The translations under genes and the position numbers were made by a program. The notes below the pieces were generated by a model that worked only from the letters and a program-made list of their open reading frames with translations, was not told the DNA's origin and ran no database searches. A DNA stretch of 22,798 nt from Russula earlei. Lineage: Eukaryota > Basidiomycota > Agaricomycetes > Russulales > Russulaceae. Location: contig JAGFNK010000758.1 in NCBI GenBank assembly GCA_025769875.1, positions 1 to 22,798 on the forward strand. The letters run 5' to 3'. This document shows positions 1-8,698 of this stretch, in pieces (within the stretch, counting starts at the first letter, position 1; each line of letters begins with the position of its first letter).

Positions 1-1700
1 GTTTCCTGTCAAATTCTCGTCAACAAGAAAAGACCACACAGACGAGAATTACCCACATTTTGTCATCCCAAAGTCTTTGCCGCTCGACTTCAGTGACATC
101 CCATGCATATACCCCGAGAAGATATGGCCACAACTCCCTCCTCGCATTATCTTTATCGCTTACCCCCCTCCTAAAAATCTCCGTGCGCAGCTTTTCCATT
201 GTGATAAGCGGGCGCCCGTCGGGGGAGAACCATTCGCCAAGCACTTCCATGCCCACGGGATGTTTCGGATCTCTCGTCGACTTTGGCGTCGGCAGGTTCG
301 CCGTCGAGTGCAAGAGCTCAAATATACCTAGCTCTCCCGTCTCCGTTGTAGACGTTGCCACATTCGCAGGGATCGCTTGCGCCTCGCGCCGCCGCGCACG
401 TTCACCTTCCTCCGCGACAATGCGCGCCCAGCGGGCAAGATATACGCGCGCGCTCTCAAACTCTCCAACGCCACCCTTTTCCACCCAGCTCCCCCATTCG
501 AGGTCGCCATTAGCGCTCACAAGGGACTTGACCGGATCTGGCAGATGTGGCACGATTGGCTTTGCAAGAGGATGAGAGAGAATGTTCTGCGCGGCGTGCC
601 TCGTCGCTCGCGTGATGTTCGCAAAGGACTGCAGGAGCGCAGCGCGAGCTTGCGATGACGGACCTGGGGGTATAGGCATCGAGCGATGTAGGACGGACGA
701 GTACTGTGAATAAGGATTCGGAGGAATACCGCCAGCAGTCAAAGGGCGCGGGCGACGGTGTGCTGGTACAGGAGAATGAGAATTGGTGTAGGACGATCGC
801 GCAAGTATCTCGTCGACCGCGTCATCGGAGAACAGTTGGATCGAATGAACCTCGATGTCCGCCTTGGAGGGATCAACCAGATACAGGGTAGATTGTAGAT
901 TGGAGCGGAGGAGAGAGGCATACGAACGTAAACGAGAGAGGAGATCCTCTCCGCCCCATGACGTTATGTGTCTTCCAGTAGCAGCCTGTACAGCAAGAGA
1001 TGGGGGAGGCGGATAAGAAGTTGACGGGCTGGATGATGACGAGGACTTTGATAAGATTGTGAATGAGTGGGACTCGTCGTCGTGGAAATAGAGGGTCGGA
1101 AGGGTGGAGCCGCTGATGAGATTGAAGCCGATGGAACCGTCTGGATGAGTAAGTCTAGTGCGGGAGGAACAAAGTGCGGAGAAAGAGCTCACACCAAGAA
1201 GATAACGAAGGGGGTTGAATGATGAGAGAATATATCGAAGTCAGTGGAACAGAGAAAGCGTATGACTCTGGCCTCGGTGTTGGCAAGTCGATCAATACGC
1301 CATCTACGAACGGCGCGTTAACAACATCGTTAAAGGCAAGGAGACAAGACATACCATCATCCTCATCGCCCGCCAAAGGCTGCTCCTCTGTCTTAAGAAA
1401 CTTGTCCCATTCTTCTTGACCCTTCTCTGTCAGAAGGTTTTCTGGGATCCACGCAAGAAGGTACGACGAGGTGAGTGCCTCCTGTTTACACGTCAGATGG
1501 GGTGAGGCACAGTTCGGATAGTATAGCAAGAATGGTTTTCGCACGCGTTTTACGATGGCTGCAAATCCGGGGATATTGTCGCGAGCGTAAGCGGTAGGAT
1601 TGATGTAGACCTTTGACTTTGCGTAGATCAACCTGTACTTTGCCTCGTCCACCTCTTGAGGTGATGGGGTGTCAGTTGACTCTCGCTTAATCTCGACCAT
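1..1700 (-). CDS. Rab GTPase-activating protein, GYP7/TBC1D15 type (5' part, cut by window edge)
   Basis: TBC-domain proteins of the GYP7/TBC1D15 group speed GTP hydrolysis on Rab GTPases in endosomal/vacuolar traffic. The start is ATG at 1700-1698. Exons that keep one frame: 1700-1545, 1481-1355, 1303-1193, 1140-53, then 5-1 onward; introns are 63, 51, 52 and 47 nt, all GT-AG. This gives 494 residues in the window. The first exons encode the N-terminal domain of the family (IYAKSKVYINPTAYARDNIPG; after splicing KREALTSSYLLAWIPENLL; SVPLTSIYSLIIQPPSLSSW joined to YGSIGFNLISG and TLPTLYFHDDES). A low-complexity Ser/Pro stretch and a 'LEWGSWV' linker follow, and the TBC domain starts near residue 465 with RRELWPYLLGVYAWD. 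The catalytic Arg and Gln fingers lie beyond the edge. The third intron is fixed by the family sequence: the donor after TGG-T and acceptor CATCCAG restore W-Y-G-S; other choices give a stop. Confidence 0.9.
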
Positions 1701-2027
1701 TGAGTCTGACTAGGGAAGAGTGGTAAGAGTGAGGACCACGGTGCCACGCAATGGGAGAGTTCAACACACGGATACTACGGAGAGAACGCTGCTGTCCATA
1801 TCATTTCAATGACGTTCAGGTGCTCCTTTCGTCGCACTCGGCCAACCCGGCCACGCTGCGCATGTACTGCGGGCAAGACACGTGACTCACAGGTCGTTTG
1901 CTCTCGGCGCAGTGACGACGACAAGCACAGCACGACTCTCGGTAATATCATACGCGTTGAGAAACGAATGAAATATAGCGGCTATTAAACAACATGACTA
2001 CACACTCTCCGAGAAAAGGCGGGGGAA
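1701..2027. other. Intergenic: promoter of the TBC gene and 3' flank of RPS21
   Basis: This 327 bp gap between two tandem minus-strand genes has no ORF that resembles a protein. It must hold the 3' untranslated region of RPS21 and the promoter of the TBC gene. An AT-rich stretch at about 1967-1992 could serve 3'-end formation for RPS21. No clear TATA box was seen for the TBC gene. Confidence 0.5.
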
Positions 2028-2482
2028 TCACTTTGAATAATTCCACACGTTACGCAGCACTAACAAGGCGAAGAGAGGTCAACAGCAGTTCCAGCACACA
2101 CCAAAGACGAGTTCAAGCTTACATCCTGCTTTTGTGGCTAGCCGGTTTAACGAGTCATCGCCCTCACCCTGGGAGCGCACCTGGCCGCTAAGAGCAAACG
2201 ACGTCGACGTAGAGAGTGCACGGCCATTGGCGTCCACGTCCGCGATAACAATCTGCACTGATGCGTGGTCTTTTGATGTGATGAGGCGGTCTTGCATTCA
2301 AGACGGGGGGCATCATCAACAGCTGCGTTGCGTTCATATTTTCCAAGGATGCGCGATACTCACTGGTTGCCGCACACTTGCGGGGGACGTAAAGGTCAAC
2401 AAGGAGGCCCTTCGAGAATGAATCACGTAAACCAACAAGCCTCTATGATCGTTATACCTTGACGCACCTGGTCGTTTTCCAT
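2028..2482 (-). CDS. RPS21: 40S ribosomal protein S21 (eS21)
   Basis: eS21 is a small protein of the cytosolic 40S subunit needed for late 18S rRNA maturation. Four exons join in one frame: 2482-2468 (MENDQ), 2409-2364 (GLLVDLYVPRKCAAT), 2290-2123 (NRLITSKDHASVQIVIADVD through DDSLNRLATKAG) and 2059-2028 (LLRNVWNYSK, stop TGA). Introns are 58, 73 and 63 nt, GT-AG, with AAG acceptors at the first two. The product is 86 aa, against 87 in yeast, and matches the family end to end. The first coding exon is only 15 nt, so a simple ORF search sees only the third exon, reading into the last intron. It lies in tandem with, and 327 bp upstream of, the TBC gene. The protein call is very secure; splice sites are inferred from family alignment and motifs. 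Confidence 0.95.
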
Positions 2483-3897
2483 GGCGTGTTTGCGATGCTT
2501 GTCAATGGGGATGTTAGATGTTGAGGTTGAAAGTTGTCGTGAGAATCAAACTGTATAGTTGTGGCTCATTACATTCGTACGTACCACATTGGCTAGTCTC
2601 ATCACTTCACTTCCTAGTGTTGATTCCAGCCCAGACCCAGACAGAATGTGCTCTAGCGAAGCTGAGTCCTGATGACTATGCTATAGTTTCAAGGAATCGC
2701 CCCATCAGAATGTACCGTTCCTCGTGCTATACAAGGCTTTTCTGCATTCCCTCACTGACCTGGTGGTCAGCATCTCCACTGTCGATTACTTTGTCCACCT
2801 TCCTCGCCCTACTCAGCTCTTGTCGTTCCGATGCCTTACATGTCACCCTAGTCTGCGATGCAGTCCGATAAGGTCTATCATTCTCGACAAGGATCGAAGG
2901 GAATGTCCAAACCAGTGGTCAGTTTGCTACACAATCAATGCAGACCAAGGACATTAGCGTTTTTTAAAAAAAAAAGTCGATACCGGTCCATTCTCGGATC
3001 AACGGTTACCTATGCTACCGACCTGATGCCGTGGCCCTTTGTAGAGAGATGGCCATCGGCCCTAGACGGCGATAATCTCGCCCGAGGTCGAACAACAGGA
3101 GTTTTGACCCATAGGACTGAAACGGCAACCCAGTCATCACTTCTCCTTATCATTGCGCTTTCCGGACTCGGACTCTGAGTCGGAGGCTCAGGGTTACTAG
3201 TAACTTGAAGGGGTAAGTCAATTGGCGGCAAGACTGGTGACCGCGACACGTCGCAGCTCAGTTTGTTGGTCTTACAAGGCTATTACTCATCCATCACATA
3301 TATAAATGCTCAAGTTACTCTCACATCGCGAACCCGTTTTAATCTTGCACCTGATCATGGTTTGAAGCATGCTGGAATTGATCTCGTGAGTGTATTCTAC
3401 CCTCTACCCGTGCGCTGCGACAGGACGACCGGACAACAAGGCGTGAGGCCGAACCGGCCCGGTACGAACTCACGAGGCCCGCACTGCACCAAGATCCATC
3501 ATGATGGAAGGGATCGAGTCGAGTTGATGGAACGGCATGATGAAGGGCGTGTGGCAGCGGCAGTGGATGCACCCCAGTATACAGTTCTCTCCAGCTGTGT
3601 TCTGTGTTGTGTTCCTTCCCATTTACTACATACCAGCAGATACTGGTTACGGAAACTTTCCTTCTAAACTTTCTACGTCGCTGTCTTGTTCATATCTCGA
3701 CAGCTTTGGCGACTTTCATTTCAGAAATCTATATTCCCACCCGAAGGAGTAACGATGCAAACCTCTGTTTCTGGCATATTCTGCCTTGTTCTTCGCATCT
3801 CTCCATCCTTCGTGATTCCTTCAGGGTGTGCCGACCTCTTCGAGTGCTCTTTCATTTAGGACCTGTCACCGGACCTGATGGCCAAGGCAGAATAGGG
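2483..3897. other. Intergenic stretch without a recognisable gene
   Basis: This should contain the RPS21 promoter. All six frames show only short ORFs of biased, unfamiliar composition. Visible items: an A/T run at 2960-2974, a perfect palindrome GACTCTGAGTC near 3170-3180, a TATA-like CATATATAAATG at 3298-3309, and a short ATG frame at 3369 followed by a good donor (GTGAGT at 3387). These could be pieces of a plus-strand spliced gene ending at 4112, but I recognise no protein. Confidence 0.4.
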
Positions 3898-4112
3898 TTG
3901 AGCAAACTCCAGAGAAGAATCTCGTGGAAATCGGGGATGAATCTGATTCCGATCCCGAACAGCCGGGTCGAAAGGCACGAGTGCTAATCGCGAAAATCAG
4001 TGCACCGACGTTCGCGCTGAAGATGGTCCAGGACAAGCACCCGACCTACCAGCTTCAAGATACATTGAGAATGATAGAGGCGAGTCGGAACGATAACCGG
4101 AGAGAGGCTTAA
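3898..4112 (+). CDS. Possible terminal exon of an unrecognised gene
   Basis: From about 3898 a plus-strand frame runs to the stop at 4110-4112. It begins V-E-Q-T-P-E-K-N-L and contains an acidic GDESDSDPEQPG motif, a basic GRKARVLIAKISAP segment and a C-terminal helix-like stretch rich in Arg, Asp and Asn. The composition is protein-like, and CAG/TAG acceptors lie just before it (GGCAG, AATAG at about 3887-3897). No start codon or upstream exon could be fixed. I do not recognise a family. It may be a chance frame. Confidence 0.2.
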
Positions 4113-4510
4113 AGGTTGACAGAATCAATACCGCGTCGAGGTCACTAGATGTTTTAGACCACGACATTTCTACAGTCCAATGAAATATTTCACATCCTGC
4201 TGTGGGAGGCTTAGTGACCAGCACCTGGCCAAGTGGTGGTTGAAATCTAACAAGGAAAGTGGGTAAAAACACTTTACTTGTCCTGCCAAGAAAGTCAAGA
4301 GGCCATGCACTCAAAGGTACATTCTTGTTAAGGACGAGGTGCAATGAAATGAAAGGATTCCGACACGGTGACAGGAGAGTGTCAACCCCGTTGACGTAGC
4401 TCTCATCACCTCGGATTTGGCCGAGTCAACAGCGACTCGGGAATGCACGATCGTCACGGTGGTGTTCCCTCCCTCCTTGGCTTCCGCCATATAAACAAAT
4501 CACGACGAAC
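4113..4510. other. Intergenic; upstream region of the alkyltransferase gene
   Basis: No gene is seen here. A TATA-like CATATAAAC lies at about 4489-4497, roughly 15 bp before the proposed ATG at 4511. That is close for a TATA box, so either transcription starts elsewhere or translation starts further in. The stretch 4395-4450 contains repeated GAGTC/GACTC half-sites. Confidence 0.4.
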
Positions 4511-5192
4511 ATGCCTGCAGACAAGAAACACGTTTCTCTGAAGCTCAATCCCTCCGCGAAACACGATATTAGCTACTCTACATGCAATTTGGAGCCCCAC
4601 GCAATGAGTTCTTTGTCACTACCAGAATGCAAAAGCAACTCCATCCCCAGAACGAAGACGGACTATTCAGAATGTAGATATGGGCGCAATACCGGGGTTT
4701 CTCGTTTTCTCTCCAGAGGGCTGACTGCGATTCATATTTACTCAAGGTGACGTCTATTACCCCTTGACCCGCCCCGAGCGCGACACGTTCCGCACCGAGG
4801 CCGGAAAACTTGTCCCGCCCCATCACTGGGCAGTATATGACCTGATCCGAAAGATCCCTCCAGGCAAGGTGTCGACATACAAACAAGTCTGTGCTGCTCT
4901 TGGAGAGGGCTCGCCGCGCTCCGTTGGTGGCGCCCTTCGCAACAACCCCTTCGCGCCGCGCATCCCGTGCCACCGCGTCATCGCATCGAGCTTTTCGTGG
5001 GCGGGTTCAAGGGCAAGTGGGCGCGTGTTTGCAGTGATGACGGCACGTCGAAGAACGTCGGAAGGGGTGAACTGGCACACGCCGTTCAGGGGAGGCGGGA
5101 TAGGTCCGATACAGAATGAGAAGCTTCGTATGCTCGCCCACGAGGGTGTCGACTTTGGAAGGGACTGGAAAGTTGTTGGTTGGTCAGGATGA
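4511..5192 (+). pseudogene. O6-alkylguanine-DNA alkyltransferase (MGMT/Ogt type) with a one-base frame slip
   Basis: The family removes O6-alkyl groups from guanine by moving them to its own cysteine. Proposed exon 1 is 4511-4673 (MPADKKH...), then a 73 nt intron 4674-4746 (GTAGAT...CTCAAG), then exon 2, joining as SEC-DVYYPLTRP. Exon 2 has WAVYDLIRKIPPGKVSTYKQV, the helix-turn-helix part RSVGGALRNNPFAP with the arginine finger, and PCHRVIAS with nucleophile Cys near residue 129. PCHR, not PWHR, means an active enzyme type rather than an ATL protein. After VIASS the expected FVGGF motif is in the +1 frame: one base is missing at the T run 4992-4995. The correct frame then needs a short 37 nt intron (5067-5103) to reach NEKLRMLAHEGVDF and the stop at 5192. 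So it is a recent mutation or a base-call error; otherwise the gene looks sound. No ATG exists in exon 2 near the domain, which supports exon 1. Confidence 0.82.
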
Positions 5193-5199
5193 GTTGTGT

Positions 5200-5297
5200 A
5201 CTTTTAGTGGTGGTTAGATGATCAAAAATTACTATAAAAGGTGATTGGGTTGGCAAGATAATGATAATTGGGGCTTCAATCATGCATGTAAATGACA
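5200..5297 (+). repeat. Left terminal inverted repeat
   Basis: Pairs with the reverse complement of about 6289-6383, by eye around 80% identical with a few small gaps. The outermost 14 bases are identical. Confidence 0.72.
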
Positions 5298-5410
5298 CCA
5301 AAGTATTTTCTTAACCACTTATTCAATCACTTATTTATGATGTATCTGGAAAATAAATTACAATACAAATAAAGATTTTCTATTGTAAGGATCAGCAGAA
5401 GATGAGGCTG

Positions 5411-5860
5411 CTAGAATAGGCGGTGGTGCGAGTCTGAAGGGACCTGGTGAAAGGGAGGTGGTGGCATCTGAGGGAGGGGGGTTTGAGATGGCAGTTCCCC
5501 TAGGGCATGCGTGCGCACATTTGTGGTGGCAGATGTTGCCAACCGTTCGCCCCCAGCATATGGATCATTGTGAACATGGCGGCGCTTTCCCTTAGTGATG
5601 CTGATGCTTTGCACTGTCAGTCCCCATGCATCAGGGAGACTGGTCCATTGTTTTGGGCCCCATTTGACACCAATACACTCGGCTGTCTCCGTCCATGTAT
5701 GCTGATTGGGTGCAATTACCTCCTTATCAGGTAAGACCTTGAAACCTTGAATTATATTAATTGTGGCTGACAAACTGTATTTGGCAGCCTGTGTGGCCTC
5801 GATGATCTCCGCTGATTGATTAGCACCCTCAAGCCTAGATGTGAGATTGTGTGATAACAA
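5411..5860 (-). CDS. Unrecognised ORF inside the inverted-repeat element
   Basis: This is a 149-codon frame. Its first two thirds have ordinary protein composition (IIEATQAAKYSLSATINI, IQGFKVLPDKEVIAPNQHTW, GVKWGPKQWTSLPDAWGLTV) and a basic KGKRRHVHNDPYAGGER segment, followed by a Pro-rich tail. Upstream, the frame stays open past the ATG to a TAG preceded by CACAG, so the true N-terminus may come from another exon. It lies wholly inside the inverted-repeat element, in antisense to the alkyltransferase gene. I do not know the family. It could be a captured gene piece or an element-borne protein. Confidence 0.35.
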   Translation of the reverse strand: MLSHNLTSRLEGANQSAEIIEATQAAKYSLSATINIIQGFKVLPDKEVIAPNQHTWTETAECIGVKWGPKQWTSLPDAWGLTVQSISITKGKRRHVHNDPYAGGERLATSATTNVRTHALGELPSQTPLPQMPPPPFHQVPSDSHHRLF

Positions 5861-6288
5861 TATGATCTACTGTGAGAGAGATACTAGGCTCTCCCTTGGC
5901 CTGGTGGATGGGGATGGTGGGTCAGGGGATTTATTTGCACTCTATATGGGAGCTTTTTGGGTGCTCTCTTCAGGACAGAGGTGAGGAAAGTGGATGTAGA
6001 TTGCTGCAATGTGTTTGCAGAATCTAATCTGCAGATAATCTGTGCAATCATGAGTCGACTTCATCAGATCAATTGAGTAAACTCGCTGGACCGGGATTGT
6101 GAAGCGATGTGAAGCAGATCTCATTGAATTGCAAGATTGAATCTTGTGATATGCTCTTGGCATGGGCAAAAAGTTTCCGATGCCTGTCAGCCGCCAGGTC
6201 CCAACTGGTCAATCGGAAACAACATAACATTTGTTTTTGATTTGGTAGGGAAAAAGGTAAGCAGTTATGTTACTCTTAACTTGCTTAT

Positions 6289-6383
6289 ATGTGTAATTTA
6301 ACGCATAATTGAACCCCCGATTCTCTTGCCGACCCAATCGCCTTTTATGGCAATTCTTGATCATCCAACCCACCACTAAAAGT
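6289..6383 (-). repeat. Right terminal inverted repeat
   Basis: Inverted partner of 5200-5297. Differences are mostly transitions, plus a 3-4 base gap near the inner third. Confidence 0.72.
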
Positions 6384-6657
6384 CAAAAGCTGTCAGGATG
6401 CGGTGTGGCAGTTTGATGGCAGACCGGGTGAGGACAAATATGTGGAATAATAGGTAGTTGTGCTAGCAAGTGCCAATGTTTCAGATGGCATTGGAAAATC
6501 ATCAGTTCGGTGAATATGAATGACCTGGACACCAAGATTATACCAGTATGATGTAGTGGGCAGTGCAGAGGGGGGTGCCCTGCACGCGCAATGGTGGGTC
6601 TTGAGACGACATTACGTAGGGATGTGTCACCGCCAGATGACTAAGGCAATGAACAAT
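6384..6657. other. Gap between two mobile elements; no gene seen
   Basis: Unique-looking DNA with no coding frame. An imperfect hairpin around a GGGCAGTGCAGAGG...CCCTGCAC sequence lies at about 6560-6585. It may be the original upstream flank of the Myb/SANT-like gene, displaced by the gypsy fragment. Confidence 0.35.
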
Positions 6658-6662
6658 AGATC

Positions 6663-6954
6663 TGTTAAGTGTTAATGGAAGATGTAACTGTTAGTTGGAC
6701 AGTTGTGAGAAGAATAGAATCAATTGTCAAGTGTTTTAGACAGGAGATTTGACTTGCCCTCCTAATGAGGCCGTTGTACATCTTATATACCTGGCTAAAG
6801 GATCAGAACTTAGCAGTACATTTGAGGAGTTGTAGCATCGAGAATCTGGAGTAATATGAGAGAAGTATCGAGAGGCATGAGGGAGACTTTGATGTGTGAG
6901 GGGAAAAGACAAGTGGCCACTACATGTGTCAAGAACATACGAAAATTTACCACA
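6663..6954 (-). repeat. Gypsy 3' LTR
   Basis: 292 bp starting TGTGGTAAATTTTCG and ending CACTTAACA on the minus strand (TG...CA). A TATA box (GGTATATAAGATG) lies at about 6782-6794. The preceding bases AAGGGTAAAGGCCGAG form a weak purine-rich primer tract. The polyprotein stop codon (GTG-TGG-TAA) lies inside the first bases of the LTR. Only one copy is in the window, so the edges are inferred. Confidence 0.65.
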
Positions 6955-8698
6955 CTCGGCCTTTACCCTTGTTATTCTTCTTCCCATTATAGCCTGCTGT
7001 ATCATCACCCTCCGTTGAGACTGGACATCCTCGGCCAGCACGGTGCCATCCGTTGGGAGTCAGTTTCAGGAAGACTGGTGTGGAGAGAGATTCCAACCCT
7101 ATGTGACGTTGGAGGTGAGCCAGGCAGATGGGGAGTTGGGCCGCTTTGAGACGGTAGTGGCACTGCAATTGTGCGTCTCTGACAACTCTGATCTCAGCAT
7201 TGATAGCCTCGCTTTGGGTGTGGAGGTTGTGGAACTGAGTGTCAAGGTCATGGTACCTGTAAACATCAGTGGCAACTCCCCAGTCAAGTTCCTTCTGAGC
7301 TGCATCATAGAGGTATTGGAAGGTGGGGGAGTGGGCACTGAGTTGGTGTGTGAGCCAAGTGGGGAGAGTTTCAAGGGTGAGGTCTTGATTGTTGATGGGT
7401 GAGGCATAAATCTCCATGGCATGTTCAGTTTCTCCCAGGGTTTCTCCGGCCAGTCCAATGACCTTAGTGGGAGAAGCATCTGATTGGTGAACAAAGCGGG
7501 CAAGGGTGAATTTGCTGTCTTTAGTGGGGAGCCAAAAGTCAGGGGCCCTCCCAAGATTCGTGCAGTACCCTTTGGGAGGGTCAATGAGACGTCCTTCATT
7601 GGCAGCAACTGTGGTGTGAGCTTGGGCTAGAAGTTCGTCCAGGGCTATGATGCATTTCTCTTGTTGTTCAATGACTGCTGCATATCCTTTGAGGTCGATG
7701 AGTTGGGCCTGTTGCAACTGATCCCTTTTCTCAAGGGTCTTGAGAAGGGCAGCGATGATGTTTCAGAGAACATCAGAGGGGATGTCATTGTGGGTTGCCA
7801 GGACATTGGCAACAGTGTTCGGGGAAATGGGTCCGTTGAAAGATGATGGATACTTGTTGAGACATGTGGAACTGGGGGTTTGTACGTTGACAAGGCGTAT
7901 TGTTATAGGTAGAGTCAGTCTTTGCAATTGGTGATACTTCTTTAGAAGAGGGTACAAGTGTGTGTCCTCTCCTGGTATCCACATTGCATTGTGGAAGGGT
8001 TGATTCTTCCATTGGACCAAATATTGAAGTTGCCATTGTTTGCCCCACCTTCTGTGATTGAGGATTGTTTCTATCTCTTCTCCGCTTTGCATATCTATGA
8101 GGTGTGGTGGTGGGTGTAATGAGTTAGGTCCCTGTGTGGCTGATTCTTGATAGGGGCGAAGTGATGAGGCGTGGAATACGTCATGAATGGTCCAGGCTGC
8201 AGGGAGAGCAAGCTGATAAGCCACTGGGGATATTTTCTTGGTGATCAGGAAGGGTCCATGACATCAAGGGGCCAATTTTGTTGACAAATATGGCAATGAA
8301 AGATTTTTAGCTTTGAGCCAGACCCTTTGCCCTTCTTTGAGTTCCAGTGTGAGAGTGGGGTGATTTCGTGCTACTCGATTGATTGCGGTGATGGCTTGAG
8401 TTCTCTTTCTTTCCAGGATCTCTATTCAAGTTTCTACAAAGTTGTTATTAGTGGGGACGGAAAAGGCTGGGGAGTTCACGGGTATATATCCCAATAAGGC
8501 TTCGGACGGAGTCATCCTTATGGTGGAATTTATTTGGGCATTGTGTACGGCTGTGGCTATTGGTAACCATTGGCTCCAATCAGTTTGGTCATGGGTGACC
8601 AACCGTAGATATTGTTCTATCCATTGGTTATTCCTTTCTGAGAGACCATTGGTTTGAGGGTGGAAAGCCATTGATAGGTTCTGCTGTAGTCCTTATGC
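6947..8698 (-). pseudogene. Gypsy polyprotein remnant: integrase C-half, chromodomain, C-terminal extension
   Basis: One reading frame runs the whole length with no frameshift. Integrase part: LSMAFHPQTNGLSERNNQW with the catalytic Glu near 8638, IRMTPSEALLGYIP, then LELKEGQRVWLKAKNLSLPY and HGPFLITKKISPVAYQLALP, ending WTIHDVFHASSLRPYQ. Chromodomain (about 8080-7930): EEIETILNHRRWGKQ, YLVQWKN, MWIPGEDTHL, with the usual aromatic residues; it would tether integration to modified chromatin. A ~260-residue helical extension follows (EKRDQLQQAQLIDL onward). The frame is broken by TGA at 8428-8426, 8266-8264 and 7765-7763 and by TAA at 8695-8693. Each can be explained by a C-to-T change (CGA or CAA). 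Copy is dead. Confidence 0.9.

Larger units (their letters stand above)
5200..6383. mobile_element. 1.18 kb element with ~95 bp terminal inverted repeats (MITE-like or small DNA transposon)
   Basis: Both ends begin ACTTTTAGTGGTGG and run inward as imperfect inverted copies with shared blocks such as GATGATCAA, ATAAAAGG, GATTGGGT and GGCAAGA. No clear target duplication was found (left flank GTTGTGT, right flank CAAAAGC). The element begins 8 bp after the alkyltransferase stop codon, so it may supply that gene's 3' end. No transposase motif is visible, so it is probably non-autonomous. Confidence 0.7.
6663..8698 (-). mobile_element. 3' fragment of a Ty3/gypsy chromovirus
   Basis: In element orientation (minus) it carries the C-terminal half of integrase, a chromodomain, a long C-terminal extension and one LTR. 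Gag, protease, reverse transcriptase, RNase H, the N-terminal half of integrase and the 5' LTR are absent. AGATC flanks both ends (6658-6662 and 8699-8703), which looks like a 5 bp target duplication, though it could be chance since the 5' LTR is missing. Confidence 0.85.

Noticed and set aside
60..891. Plus-strand ORFs opposite the TBC gene
   Set aside because: They are antisense frames of a clearly conserved coding exon and show no family features.
2670..2758. C/D-box snoRNA-like pair (TGATGA at 2670, CTGA at 2755)
   Set aside because: There is no terminal stem joining the boxes and no convincing C'/D' pair; such short motifs are common by chance.
6856..7402. Plus-strand ORFs over the gypsy LTR and polyprotein
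   Set aside because: They are antisense to the chromovirus polyprotein frame and have no recognisable domains.
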